Source: Ferrigenium straubiae (lineage in GTDB: Bacteria; Pseudomonadota; Gammaproteobacteria; Burkholderiales; Gallionellaceae). Taken from it: a DNA stretch of 64,000 nucleotides. The stretch covers positions 1 through 64,000 of the forward strand of contig JAHQXD010000001.1 in assembly GCA_019449655.1 (NCBI GenBank). Reading direction: 5' to 3'. Numbering within the stretch: the stretch's first letter is position 1; each line of letters starts with the position of its first letter. Positions 25,959 through 34,177 of this stretch are shown here, one piece after another. The position numbers and the translations under genes were made by a program. The notes under the pieces are model-generated. The model was not told where the DNA came from. It saw nothing but the letters and a program-made list of their open reading frames with translations, and ran no database searches.

Positions 25959-27665
25959 ATGGCGACGACAATGTCTGATTTTCGCATTGATCCGGTGTCG
26001 GGTCTCAAGATTCACCGGACGGCCAATACGCTGGTCAAATGGAACGCGTTTGCGTCTGTGGTGTTTTTGCTGGTTGGCGGTCTGTTTGGTCTCGGAGTGG
26101 CGCTTACCCGTATGCCGAGCGTGCAACTGCTCAGCCCGGAATTGTTCTACATGGCGCTGACGGCTCACGGCTTGGTGAGCTTGGCGGTGTGGATCATTTT
26201 CTTTGAAATGGCAGTGTTGTATTTCCTTGGCGCGCATGTTCTGGGTAACCGGATTGCGGGACCGAAGTGGGCGTGGGCGCAGTTCTGGCTCATGCTTGTA
26301 GGTGCAGCCCTGGTTGCCGTGGCAGTGCTGGGTGGCAAGTCTAGCGTGATGATGACTTCCTATCCGCCGCTTCAGGCTGAGCCGCATTTCTATCTGGGGT
26401 TGATCCTGTTTGCCGTGGGTGCACTGATTGGCTGTTTCGTGTTCCTCGGTACGCTGGTGGTTGCCAAGAGGGAGAATACTTATCAGGGGTCGCTTCCGCT
26501 GGTGGTGTTTGGCGGTGTGACAGCTACGGTGATTGCAGTGTTCACCATCGTTTCCGGCGCCTTGATTCTGATCCCGACTTTCCTCTGGTCGGTCGGGCTG
26601 ATCAGCCACATTGATCCGATGATGTATCGGGTTATCTGGTGGGGTTTCGGCCACTCTTCGCAGCAAATCAACGTGGTTACCCATATCTCCATCTGGTACC
26701 TCATTGCATCGCTGGTGTTTGGTGCCAAGCCAATGTCCGAGAAGGTAAGCCGTGGTGCGTTCCTGCTGTATATCCTGTTCCTGCAACTGGGTTCCGCGCA
26801 CCATCTGCTGTCTGACCCGGGTCTGACTTCCGCCTGGAAGATATTCAATACCAGCTACATGATTTATCTGGCTGTGCTGGCTAGTATGATCCACGGCTTG
26901 ACCGTTCCTGGTGCCATTGAAGTTGCGCAGCGCAGGAAAGGTCTCGATACCGGTCTGTTTACCTGGCTGCGTAAGGCTCCTTGGGGTAATCCGATTTTCT
27001 CCGGCATGTTCCTGTCGCTGGTGGGCTTCGGTTTTATCGGCGGTATCACCGGCGTGGTGATGAGCGTGGAGCAGATCAACATGGTTATCCACAACACCGT
27101 TTACCTGCCGGGCCATTTCCATGGCACGCTGGTGTCCGGTACTACCTTGGCATTCATGGCGGTCACCTACTGGCTGATCCCGGTGGTATTCCAGCGCAAG
27201 ATCGCTCTGGCTGGAATGGCAAAGTTGCAACCCTATGTTTTCGCCATCGGCTCTGGAGTTTTCTCCATCGCCCTGATGGGGGCAGGTACCTTGGGTGTGC
27301 AGCGCCGTCATGCGGATATCACCTTTGCAGGTCAGCCACTGGCTTATGAATACCCTGAAATCGCCAAGGGTCTGATGGACTTGGGCGAAATCTTCGGTAT
27401 AGTCATGGCGGTCGGTGCGGTTATGTTCATTCTGGTTGTTCTGGCCTCCATCTTTGCGGGCGAGAAGATTCCTGAAGGTTCCGCTCCATGGCCTAAGGTT
27501 GAAGATGCTGACGTTGTGGCCGAAAGGACCGGAAAGCATCACGTTGGTATGTGGGGTATGGAAGCGCCCGGCACCTTCATACTCGCCATGATTCTTTTCG
27601 TGACGATCGTGCTGTACTACTTCATTAACTTCAAGTACCTGTCCACTGTGTGGGGCATGTCTTAA
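25959..27665 (+). CDS. norY: NorY-like heme-copper oxidoreductase catalytic subunit (sNOR-type)
   Basis: A 568-aa membrane protein with about 12-13 helices. Heme ligands H70 (TAHGLVSL), H386 and H388 (GHFHGT) and all three CuB histidines (H232; H281-H282) are present. The usual HPEVY after the first CuB histidine reads HSSQQ, so the cross-linked active-site Tyr is Gln236. Loss of that Tyr is a hallmark of nitric oxide reductases rather than oxygen reductases, and norSY clusters of ammonia oxidisers (sNOR) have the same partner arrangement. Predicted reaction: 2 NO to N2O with electrons from CuA. Not experimentally established for this protein. Confidence 0.82.
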   Translation: MATTMSDFRIDPVSGLKIHRTANTLVKWNAFASVVFLLVGGLFGLGVALTRMPSVQLLSPELFYMALTAHGLVSLAVWIIFFEMAVLYFLGAHVLGNRIAGPKWAWAQFWLMLVGAALVAVAVLGGKSSVMMTSYPPLQAEPHFYLGLILFAVGALIGCFVFLGTLVVAKRENTYQGSLPLVVFGGVTATVIAVFTIVSGALILIPTFLWSVGLISHIDPMMYRVIWWGFGHSSQQINVVTHISIWYLIASLVFGAKPMSEKVSRGAFLLYILFLQLGSAHHLLSDPGLTSAWKIFNTSYMIYLAVLASMIHGLTVPGAIEVAQRRKGLDTGLFTWLRKAPWGNPIFSGMFLSLVGFGFIGGITGVVMSVEQINMVIHNTVYLPGHFHGTLVSGTTLAFMAVTYWLIPVVFQRKIALAGMAKLQPYVFAIGSGVFSIALMGAGTLGVQRRHADITFAGQPLAYEYPEIAKGLMDLGEIFGIVMAVGAVMFILVVLASIFAGEKIPEGSAPWPKVEDADVVAERTGKHHVGMWGMEAPGTFILAMILFVTIVLYYFINFKYLSTVWGMS

Positions 27666-27683
27666 AGAAATGAGATGACGGGG

Positions 27684-27798
27684 AGGGTGCCTTTGGCACC
27701 CCTCCAAGGTAGTGAATATTCAGGTTAGAGGGAAACCTCTAACCTAAACCAGAAAAGCAATTGCCAAGTGCACAATGCGCGGTTTAGGTTAGAGGTTT
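27684..27798 (+). promoter_or_regulatory. Attenuator-like inverted repeats between norY and ctaB
   Basis: A hairpin GGGTGCC/GGCACCC (27685-27701) follows norY without a T-tract. Then come three related blocks: AGGTTAGAGG (27722-27731), its exact complement CCTCTAACCT (27736-27745) closing a GAAA loop, and a downstream copy. Bases 27733-27750 are the perfect 18-base inverse of 27781-27798. The middle block can therefore pair with either neighbour, forming alternative hairpins as in attenuators. A REP-like mobile repeat is the other explanation. Confidence 0.6.
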
Positions 27799-27865
27799 CA
27801 ACAGATTGGAAGATCAACTAATACCTTCTCCAAAGCAGCGGAGAGAGGAAGGAACGGTCGTTAAG

Positions 27866-28729
27866 ATGATGATGGTCAGGCAGTGTATTAATCTTTTCAA
27901 ATTGCGCATTGGCGTGGTAATTACGTTGGCGGCTTTGGGCGGCATGGCAATCACCCCAGGGCAGGCGTTGACCAGCTGGCAAGTTTTTATCTTGTCGCTG
28001 ACGGTCATGATGGCCTCTGCGGCTGCAGGCGCTTTCAATCAATACTTCGAGCGCGATATCGATGCAAAAATGACGCGAACCAAAAATCGTCCATTCTTGA
28101 ACGGCTACTTTCAGCATAGCCGCAAGTGGCTGGTGGTCATCGGCTCGATGCTTGCAGTTTCTGTAGCCTCCGCTGCCTTTGCATTTAACGCGATGACGGC
28201 GCTGAATATTTTCCTCGGCGCGTTTACTTATGCCATAGTTTATACAGCTTGGTTGAAACGCCGTACCTGGTTGAATATCGTATTTGGCGGGTTGGCGGGG
28301 AGTTTCTCGGTGCTTGCAGGTGCGGCGGCGGTTGATCCTTCGTTTGGCCCGCTTCCCGGACTGCTGGCCTTGGTGCTATTCCTGTGGACGCCTCCGCATT
28401 TCTGGAGCCTGGCAATCGTCATTCGCGACCAATACGCCGCTGCAGGGGTGCCTATGCTGCCGGTGGTAAAGGGTGACAAAAAGGCAGCACGCATTATTTT
28501 TGGGCATACCATCCTTCTGGTTGCCGTCTCGCTCTTGCCGATGTTTTACGGTTTGGGCTGGGTATATCTGACCGGTGCCTTGGTGGGTGGAATTTATTTC
28601 ATAGTTAAAAGTGTGCAATTGGTGCGCAATCCAACCAAAGAGGCGGCTATGGCCAACTTTGTTGCCTCGTTGGTGCAGTTTAGCGTGTTGATGATAGCGT
28701 TGATGCTGGAAGTGAATTTCGGCGCCTGA
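27866..28729 (+). CDS. ctaB: Protoheme IX farnesyltransferase (heme O synthase)
   Basis: A 287-aa UbiA-family prenyltransferase (CtaB/CyoE) with about nine helices. The first Asp-rich motif is NQYFERDIDAKMTRTKNRP and the second conserved region is WTPPHFWSLAIVIRDQY. ATG 27866 gives the standard N-terminus; a TTG at 27806 would add 20 atypical residues. It makes heme O from heme B. No heme A synthase (ctaA) is present in the cluster, hinting that the adjacent enzyme uses heme b or o rather than heme a. Confidence 0.93.
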   Translation: MMMVRQCINLFKLRIGVVITLAALGGMAITPGQALTSWQVFILSLTVMMASAAAGAFNQYFERDIDAKMTRTKNRPFLNGYFQHSRKWLVVIGSMLAVSVASAAFAFNAMTALNIFLGAFTYAIVYTAWLKRRTWLNIVFGGLAGSFSVLAGAAAVDPSFGPLPGLLALVLFLWTPPHFWSLAIVIRDQYAAAGVPMLPVVKGDKKAARIIFGHTILLVAVSLLPMFYGLGWVYLTGALVGGIYFIVKSVQLVRNPTKEAAMANFVASLVQFSVLMIALMLEVNFGA

Positions 28730-28746
28730 TTTTCATTGTTAGGAGA

Positions 28747-28784
28747 AAAACCCGTCTAAGGTTTGCCGCAGACGGGTTTTTTTA
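28747..28784 (+). terminator. Intrinsic terminator after ctaB
   Basis: CCCGTCT (28751-28757) pairs with AGACGGG (28770-28776). The stem is extended by A-runs against T-runs, with a 12-base loop and seven T residues (28777-28783). It ends the norS-norY-ctaB transcript 20 bases or so after the ctaB stop. Confidence 0.9.
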
Positions 28785-28821
28785 TCCCCTAAAAAAGTAT
28801 ATTAGAAAAATATAATTTATC

Positions 28822-28849
28822 TTGCGTTTTCGATATAGCATATTAAAAT
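28822..28849 (+). promoter_or_regulatory. Possible promoter of senC
   Basis: TTGCGT (28822-28827), a 16-base spacer and TAAAAT (28844-28849, five of six -10 positions) in an A+T-rich stretch. It lies between the ctaB terminator and the senC start at 28899, and fits a separate transcript for senC. Confidence 0.45.
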
Positions 28850-28898
28850 AGTCGGGTATTGTTCAGTCGATCCCTATACAAGTATTAAGGCCTAAGGT

Positions 28899-29792
28899 AT
28901 GCACCTCTCTTCGTTAACGCTAAGCTGTGCGATTCTCTTGTCGGTGACACTGCCATCCTTGGCGCAGGGTCGCGATATCAGCGGCATGAAGCTATATAAG
29001 GCCAATGTATCGACGGCGAAATCGCAGGCGCAGCCGGAAGTGGCAGATGCACAGGTTTTTAGTGAAAAAGAAGCCCTGCGAATAAGCCAGGCTGCAATAG
29101 GCAACCAGCTTGGCGATTACACTTTGCTGGATCGCAGCGGACGTACCGTGCGTTTGGCGGATTACCGTGGCAAGCCGCTGGTCATCAGCTTGATCTATAC
29201 CCATTGTCCGATTATCTGCGCGACTACCACGCGCAGCTTGACTGCGCTCAAATTATCTCAAGAAGCGCTGGGAGTGGACAGTTTCGGTGTGTTGACAGTG
29301 GGTTTCGATACTGAGAACGATACGCCTGAAGCGATGGACGATTTTGCCAAGCGGATGGGGGTGGATCTGCCTAAATGGGATTTTGTCAGTGCCGACCCGG
29401 AAACGATCAAAAAACTGAGCAAGGATTTGGGATTCAGTTACTACCCTACCGAGGAGGGTGGTTTTAATCATATAACGCAGACCACCTTTGTCGATGGACG
29501 GGGTAAGGTCTACAGTCAAATCTACGGTGATGAGTTCGAGAACAAGACGCTGCTAGAGCCGCTTAAGGATATGATTTACAAAATAAAAACGGCACAGCCT
29601 GGACTGGCCGGATTTTCGAGTAAAGTGAAGCTCTTTTGTACGGTCTACGACGAAAAATCGGGGAAGTATGAAGTGAGCTACAACTATTTTTATGCGATGG
29701 GGGCGGGGATCATCATGTCGCTGCTTATTGGATGGTGGCTCGTGTACGAATATCGCCGCAGCCCGAAACGTAATTACCCGCGCCATGATTGA
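28899..29792 (+). CDS. senC: SCO1/SenC-family copper chaperone
   Basis: A 297-aa exported, membrane-anchored thioredoxin-fold protein. The N-terminal signal is MHLSSLTLSCAILLSVTLPSLAQ. The copper site is CPIIC (CxxxC) in YTHCPIICATT plus the downstream His in GGFNHITQTT. A second membrane helix lies near the C-terminus (MGAGIIMSLLIGWWLVYEY), longer than in minimal SCO proteins. SCO proteins load CuA of subunit II; here NorS is the obvious client. The norSY-senC association is known from nitrifiers. Confidence 0.9.
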   Translation: MHLSSLTLSCAILLSVTLPSLAQGRDISGMKLYKANVSTAKSQAQPEVADAQVFSEKEALRISQAAIGNQLGDYTLLDRSGRTVRLADYRGKPLVISLIYTHCPIICATTTRSLTALKLSQEALGVDSFGVLTVGFDTENDTPEAMDDFAKRMGVDLPKWDFVSADPETIKKLSKDLGFSYYPTEEGGFNHITQTTFVDGRGKVYSQIYGDEFENKTLLEPLKDMIYKIKTAQPGLAGFSSKVKLFCTVYDEKSGKYEVSYNYFYAMGAGIIMSLLIGWWLVYEYRRSPKRNYPRHD

Positions 29793-29869
29793 TTTACGCC
29801 AGAATAACGTTTTTTTGCTCAGGCGCGTTCTTTGTATTTGTTTGAAAATGTTTTTTTCAGGAGTTACCG

Positions 29870-31804
29870 ATGATTAAACTCGTACACCGCATCGGCCAGG
29901 GCATTTTCTTGCGCCTGGAGAGCGCCTTCAATGGCATTTTTGGGCCAGCCTTGAACCCATTCTATTACCTGGGCGCGATCACCTATCTGATGTTCTGGAT
30001 CATCGTGGTCAGCGGTTTTTACATCTACGCTTTTTACGACACCGGCGTGAACGACGCTTTCGATTCGGTGGAGCAGCTAACCAATAAGCAATGGTACCTG
30101 GGCGGCATCATGCGCAGCCTGCATCGTTACGCTTCCGACGGGATGATCGTGTTCGGCGTCCTGCACCTGCTGCGTAATTTCGCCTTCGACCGCTACCGCG
30201 GCTTCCGGTGGTTTTCCTGGTATACGGGCATCCTGGTGTTGTGGCTGATCTATATAGCGGGCATAAATGGCTATTGGTTGCCTTGGGATAAGCTGGCCCA
30301 GTTTGCGGCCGTGGGAACCGCGGAATGGCTGGATGCGTTGCCGATATTCAGCGCTCCGCTGGTGCGCAATTTCCTGGAGCAGGGCAGCGTGAATGATCGC
30401 TTCTTCTCCCTGCTTTCGTTTATTCACCTTGGCATCCCGCTGGGGGCTTTTGCGATCATCTGGGTGCACACGCAGCGCGTACCGCAGGCCAAGACCTCTC
30501 CGCCCAAGGCAATCACGATTTGGTTGATCCTGTCCATGGTCGTACTTTCCTTGATTCATCCGGCTTTGAGCCAAGGGCATGCAGACTTGGACTCTGCGCC
30601 TATGGTTCTGAATCTGGACTGGTTCTACTTCTGGAGCTATCCGTTGCTCTATTCATGGAACCCGAGCCAAGTCTGGATATTGGTGGGAGGTGTTTCCGGA
30701 CTTTTATTATTGCTGCCGTTCCTCGGAGGGCGACGCGGCAAGGGTGAATACGAAATCATTACTGCTCCCGCCGGCCATACAGTGATGGCTAAACCGGGCG
30801 AGACTGTCCTTGAGGCTGCACTGCGCCAGGGGTTGAACCTGCCCTATGTGTGCCGCGACGGCGCCTGCGGGGTTTGTAAGGGCAATATCCTCAAGGGAAC
30901 GGTCGATTACGGCACCTACCAGAAGGGTGTGCTCACCGATGCGGAGAAAGCGGAGGGCAAGGCCCTATTCTGCTGCGCCAAGCCGCTGTCGGATTTGGCA
31001 ATAGAATGCACGGAAGTCGATGAACTGGGGAAATTTCCGGTCAAGACCATGAAGTTCCGCGTGGAAAAAATGGAGCGGGCAGCGCCGGAAGTCATGCTGA
31101 TCGAGTTGCGCCCCGAAGGCGGCGAACAAATGAATTTTATCGCCGGCCAATATATCGCCGTGCATCTGGAGGATGGCAGCAAGCGCAGCTATTCCATCGC
31201 CAATGCCCCGCATGAATCGGACCACCTGCAACTGCACATCCGCCTGGTGGAGGGCGGCAAATTCACCACGCATGTGTTCAATAAAATGAAAGTGGGCGAT
31301 GTGCTGCAGGCGGAAGGCCCGCTGGGCACTTTCTTCCTGCGCGAGGAAGTCGACAAACCCATCATCTTCATGTCGGGAGGTTGCGGTTTCGGCTCCGTCA
31401 AGGGCATGGTGGAACATGCCTTCAAGATCGGGCTGAATCGCCCCATGACGCTGTACTGGGGGGCCAGAACACCGGCCGACCTGTATTCGGATCTGCCGGA
31501 AAAATGGCAGCGGGAGCATAACAATTTCAAGTTCATCCCGGTCATATCCGAACCGAAACCGGAAGATGGCTGGCAGGGCCGAACCGGCTTGGTTCACGAG
31601 GCCATCCTGCAGGATTACCCGCAACTGGACGGCTATCAGGTTTATGCCTGCGGTTCATCCGGGATGGTTGAGGCAGGCCGTGCGCCGTTCATGGCCAAGG
31701 GGCTACCTGAAGATCAGTATTTTTCTGACGCATTTACGGTTGCCTGCTACAAGGCTCCGGCTGCGGAAGCATCAGTATCCTCCGAGGGGGTGACACATGG
31801 CTAA
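29870..31804 (+). CDS. Cytochrome b / [2Fe-2S] ferredoxin / flavoreductase fusion
   Basis: A 644-aa three-part protein. Residues 1-285 are a cytochrome b N-terminal (b6-like) domain with two His pairs for two b hemes (H85/H99 and H186/H200). Residues about 292-385 are a plant-type ferredoxin (Cys328, 333, 336 and 368 or 369). Residues 388-630 are an FNR-type module with the FAD motif RSYSIANAP and the nucleotide motif GGCGFGS. It could couple NAD(P)H and quinone/quinol redox through the membrane. Its N-terminal domain is clearly paralogous to the cytochrome b at 34178-35737. ATG 29870 is preceded by CAGGAG; the next gene overlaps its stop. Confidence 0.88.
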   Translation: MIKLVHRIGQGIFLRLESAFNGIFGPALNPFYYLGAITYLMFWIIVVSGFYIYAFYDTGVNDAFDSVEQLTNKQWYLGGIMRSLHRYASDGMIVFGVLHLLRNFAFDRYRGFRWFSWYTGILVLWLIYIAGINGYWLPWDKLAQFAAVGTAEWLDALPIFSAPLVRNFLEQGSVNDRFFSLLSFIHLGIPLGAFAIIWVHTQRVPQAKTSPPKAITIWLILSMVVLSLIHPALSQGHADLDSAPMVLNLDWFYFWSYPLLYSWNPSQVWILVGGVSGLLLLLPFLGGRRGKGEYEIITAPAGHTVMAKPGETVLEAALRQGLNLPYVCRDGACGVCKGNILKGTVDYGTYQKGVLTDAEKAEGKALFCCAKPLSDLAIECTEVDELGKFPVKTMKFRVEKMERAAPEVMLIELRPEGGEQMNFIAGQYIAVHLEDGSKRSYSIANAPHESDHLQLHIRLVEGGKFTTHVFNKMKVGDVLQAEGPLGTFFLREEVDKPIIFMSGGCGFGSVKGMVEHAFKIGLNRPMTLYWGARTPADLYSDLPEKWQREHNNFKFIPVISEPKPEDGWQGRTGLVHEAILQDYPQLDGYQVYACGSSGMVEAGRAPFMAKGLPEDQYFSDAFTVACYKAPAAEASVSSEGVTHG

Positions 31805-32363
31805 GCCAATGCAATATATCGGCCAAGGGATTTTTTATGCCCTGTTTATGGGTGTGATCGGCTATTTTTCTACTTTTCCGACATACACTCATTTGCCGCC
31901 TGATGAGACATTGATCAAATTAAGCTTCAGACATGCAGGCCAGCATGTGGGAGAATGTCGCGAGCGTTCTGCGGAGGAGCTGGCCAAATTGCCTGAATAC
32001 CAGCGTAAGGGAGGCACCAAGGTGTGCCCGCGCGGGCGATCCGATGTGGTCGTTGAACTGGAAATGGATGGAAAACGGCTCTATCATGAAACGTTGAGGC
32101 CGACCGGGATGGCACACAGCAGTAATGCAAACATTTACCGGCGCATTCCGGTGAAGGCGGGCGTTCATACGTTGACGGCACGCCTGAAGGATCACCCTGG
32201 GGATGATTTCAACTATGTGAGCAATGAAACAGTTGACCTTGCGCCAGGGCGTATCCTGGTGATCGATTTCAAGGCGGCGACCGGCGGGTTTATTTTCAGG
32301 AACAAAAACTTAGCAGTAAAAGTGCAACCAGAAACAAAAGTGCAGCCAGAGGGTAAGGAATGA
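31797..32363 (+). CDS. Membrane-anchored periplasmic protein of unknown function
   Basis: A 188-aa protein overlapping the cytochrome b fusion by eight bases and the next gene by four. An uncleaved N-terminal helix (about residues 10-28) is followed by a beta-rich periplasmic domain with two Cys (GECRERS, KVCPRGRS) that could form a disulfide or bind a cofactor. I do not recognise the family. Its tight overlap on both sides says it is an integral part of the module, probably a subunit or assembly factor for the heme-copper-oxidase-like protein that follows. Confidence 0.75.
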   Translation: MAKPMQYIGQGIFYALFMGVIGYFSTFPTYTHLPPDETLIKLSFRHAGQHVGECRERSAEELAKLPEYQRKGGTKVCPRGRSDVVVELEMDGKRLYHETLRPTGMAHSSNANIYRRIPVKAGVHTLTARLKDHPGDDFNYVSNETVDLAPGRILVIDFKAATGGFIFRNKNLAVKVQPETKVQPEGKE

Positions 32364-33775
32364 ATTCAGCAAATCAGCAAGCAGGTGCCGGGCAAGGAAT
32401 GAACGCAGGCGGAGAAGAAAAACACGGGAGCGGGTTTTCCCTCACCATGCCGTCGGAGGTCAGCCGCAAGCTGGCTGCAGGCTGGCTGAAGCTCGGCATC
32501 GCATCGCTGGTAGGCGCAGGGCTGTTTGCCATTCTACTGGTGCTTTCGCGTACCCCCTATGTCCAGGATATTTTTCCCTGGGTCGATTTTTTCCATACCG
32601 CGCTGGTGGTGCATGTGGATTTATCGGTGTTGCTCTGGTTCATGGCATTCGCCGGTGTGCTGTGGAGCCTGAATTCATCGTCCAGATTCATCGGCGCAGG
32701 CTGGCTGGCGCTGGTGCTGGCTACCGTGGGCGCTGCGGTGATCGTCCTGTCTCCCTTCATCGCGGTCGGCAAGCCGCTGATGAGCAATTACGTGCCGGTC
32801 ATTGAAAGCACCTTCTTCTTTACGGGATTGATTATTTTTGCCGTCGGCGTGGCTGTGCTGGTATTGCGCAGCTTGGTGGCGGTGCCGCCTGCCGGCATGT
32901 GGCAGGGCGGCGAAGGCTCGATACGCCTCGGTTTTTATGCCGCCTCCATCTCCACATTGGTTGCCCTGATTGCTTTCGGCTGGTCCTACAACATCATTCC
33001 GCGGGGAATTTTCGAAAGCACACAGTACTATGACATGCTGTTCTGGGGTGGCGGCCATGTGCTGCAATTCACCTATTCACTGTTGATGCTGGCCGGCTGG
33101 CTGTGGCTGGCGGATGCCTGCGGCGCGAAAATTCCGCTGACCTCGAGGTTGGCGTCGGGCTTTCTCGTGCTGGGGCTGCTGCCAGTATTCTACGTTCCCG
33201 TTATTTACCTGTCTTTTGCCGGTGACATGGGCGGCTACATGGAGCAGTTCACCCAGTTGATGAAAATTGGCGGTGCTTTTGCCCCCGTGCCGCTCGGTTT
33301 GGCGGTGCTATACGGCATCGGCGCGGCAGGAAGCGATCCGGCGACCAAGCCGCAACGCGCCGCGCTGCTCTCGTCCGTCATCCTGTTTGCCATCGGTGGC
33401 GGGATAAGCCTGATGATCGGGGACAGCAACACCATCATCACCGCACACTATCACGGAACCGGCGGGGCAATCAGCCTGGCCTTCATGGGACTGGCCATAC
33501 ACCTGCTGCCGCGCCTCGGCTACCGCACACCGGATTTGAAGTGGGCCACGTTGATGTCCTACATCTACGGCACGGGCCAACTGCTCCACATCATCGGGCT
33601 GTTGTGGTCGGGCGGATACGGAGTACAGCGCAAAGTCGCCGGTGCTGCACAAGGCCTGCATGGTTTTGCGCAGACGGCGGGTATGGGACTGATGGGCTTG
33701 GGCGGATTGGTCGCCGTGATCGGCGGAATCATGTTCCTGGTTGTGGTCTTCAAGGCCATGCGCCGGCCGGCGTAA
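32360..33775 (+). CDS. Divergent heme-copper oxidoreductase subunit I lacking canonical CuB site
   Basis: A 471-aa protein with about 12 helices. Low-spin heme ligand H85 (VVHVDLSVLLWFM), high-spin heme ligand H363 and low-spin H365 (AHYHGTGG) are in place, and one CuB histidine (H233 in WGGGHVLQF) remains. The helix VII His-His pair is missing; that segment reads IYLSFAGDMGGYMEQF, offering Asp289 as a possible substitute. There is no HPEVY Tyr. Remembered reports describe non-canonical NO-reductase families (gNOR, nNOR) with altered CuB ligands; membership needs a phylogeny. No subunit with CuA or c-type heme is adjacent, so electrons may come from the cytochrome b fusions. Confidence 0.75.
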   Translation: MNSANQQAGAGQGMNAGGEEKHGSGFSLTMPSEVSRKLAAGWLKLGIASLVGAGLFAILLVLSRTPYVQDIFPWVDFFHTALVVHVDLSVLLWFMAFAGVLWSLNSSSRFIGAGWLALVLATVGAAVIVLSPFIAVGKPLMSNYVPVIESTFFFTGLIIFAVGVAVLVLRSLVAVPPAGMWQGGEGSIRLGFYAASISTLVALIAFGWSYNIIPRGIFESTQYYDMLFWGGGHVLQFTYSLLMLAGWLWLADACGAKIPLTSRLASGFLVLGLLPVFYVPVIYLSFAGDMGGYMEQFTQLMKIGGAFAPVPLGLAVLYGIGAAGSDPATKPQRAALLSSVILFAIGGGISLMIGDSNTIITAHYHGTGGAISLAFMGLAIHLLPRLGYRTPDLKWATLMSYIYGTGQLLHIIGLLWSGGYGVQRKVAGAAQGLHGFAQTAGMGLMGLGGLVAVIGGIMFLVVVFKAMRRPA

Positions 33776-33862
33776 GGACTGCAATGCTGTTCAATCCGCG
33801 CCTTGCCTGCTGTTTTCAGGCAGAGCGCGGATATGAATCAGTTGAAGTAGGCGTTTAGCCTG

Positions 33863-34063
33863 TTACTTTGGCGCTACCTCGGAGGTAATTATGAGGTACT
33901 TCATGAAGTTGAACGTGATAAATGCCAGCGTCAGGATGATGCAAAAGAAGATGACGCTGCGATTCTTGAAACGCTCTCCGCGCGAAACCTCGATGCGATC
34001 CAGTATCCAGTCGGACGCGAAGTAAAGAAATGCGGCTACAACAGTGTAATAAATAACTTCCAA
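33863..34063 (-). CDS. Small two-helix membrane protein
   Basis: A 66-aa protein on the minus strand, between the divergent heme-copper subunit and the second cytochrome b fusion. TTG at 34063 is the only sensible start, with GGGGAA upstream. Two hydrophobic helices (VVAAFLYFASDWILD and VIFFCIILTLAFITFNFM) flank a charged loop (RIEVSRGERFKNR). No family name is recognised. It is convergent with the preceding gene and divergent from the following one. Confidence 0.6.
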   Translation of the reverse strand: MEVIYYTVVAAFLYFASDWILDRIEVSRGERFKNRSVIFFCIILTLAFITFNFMKYLIITSEVAPK

Positions 34064-34177
34064 GTTAATTCCCCATTAGTATTTTGCGACCCGCTCATTA
34101 TATTATGCTGCCATGCTTTGGGCAGATGAATTTAACCGGTTTCCGGCTGTATTGCTGGTATTGATGCAAGGGTTTCC

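Noticed and set aside
25371..27707. A 778-codon open frame on the minus strand antisense to norS and norY
   Set aside because: It is antisense to two well-supported genes. The translation is rich in His, Gln and Arg, typical of antisense frames in biased sequence.
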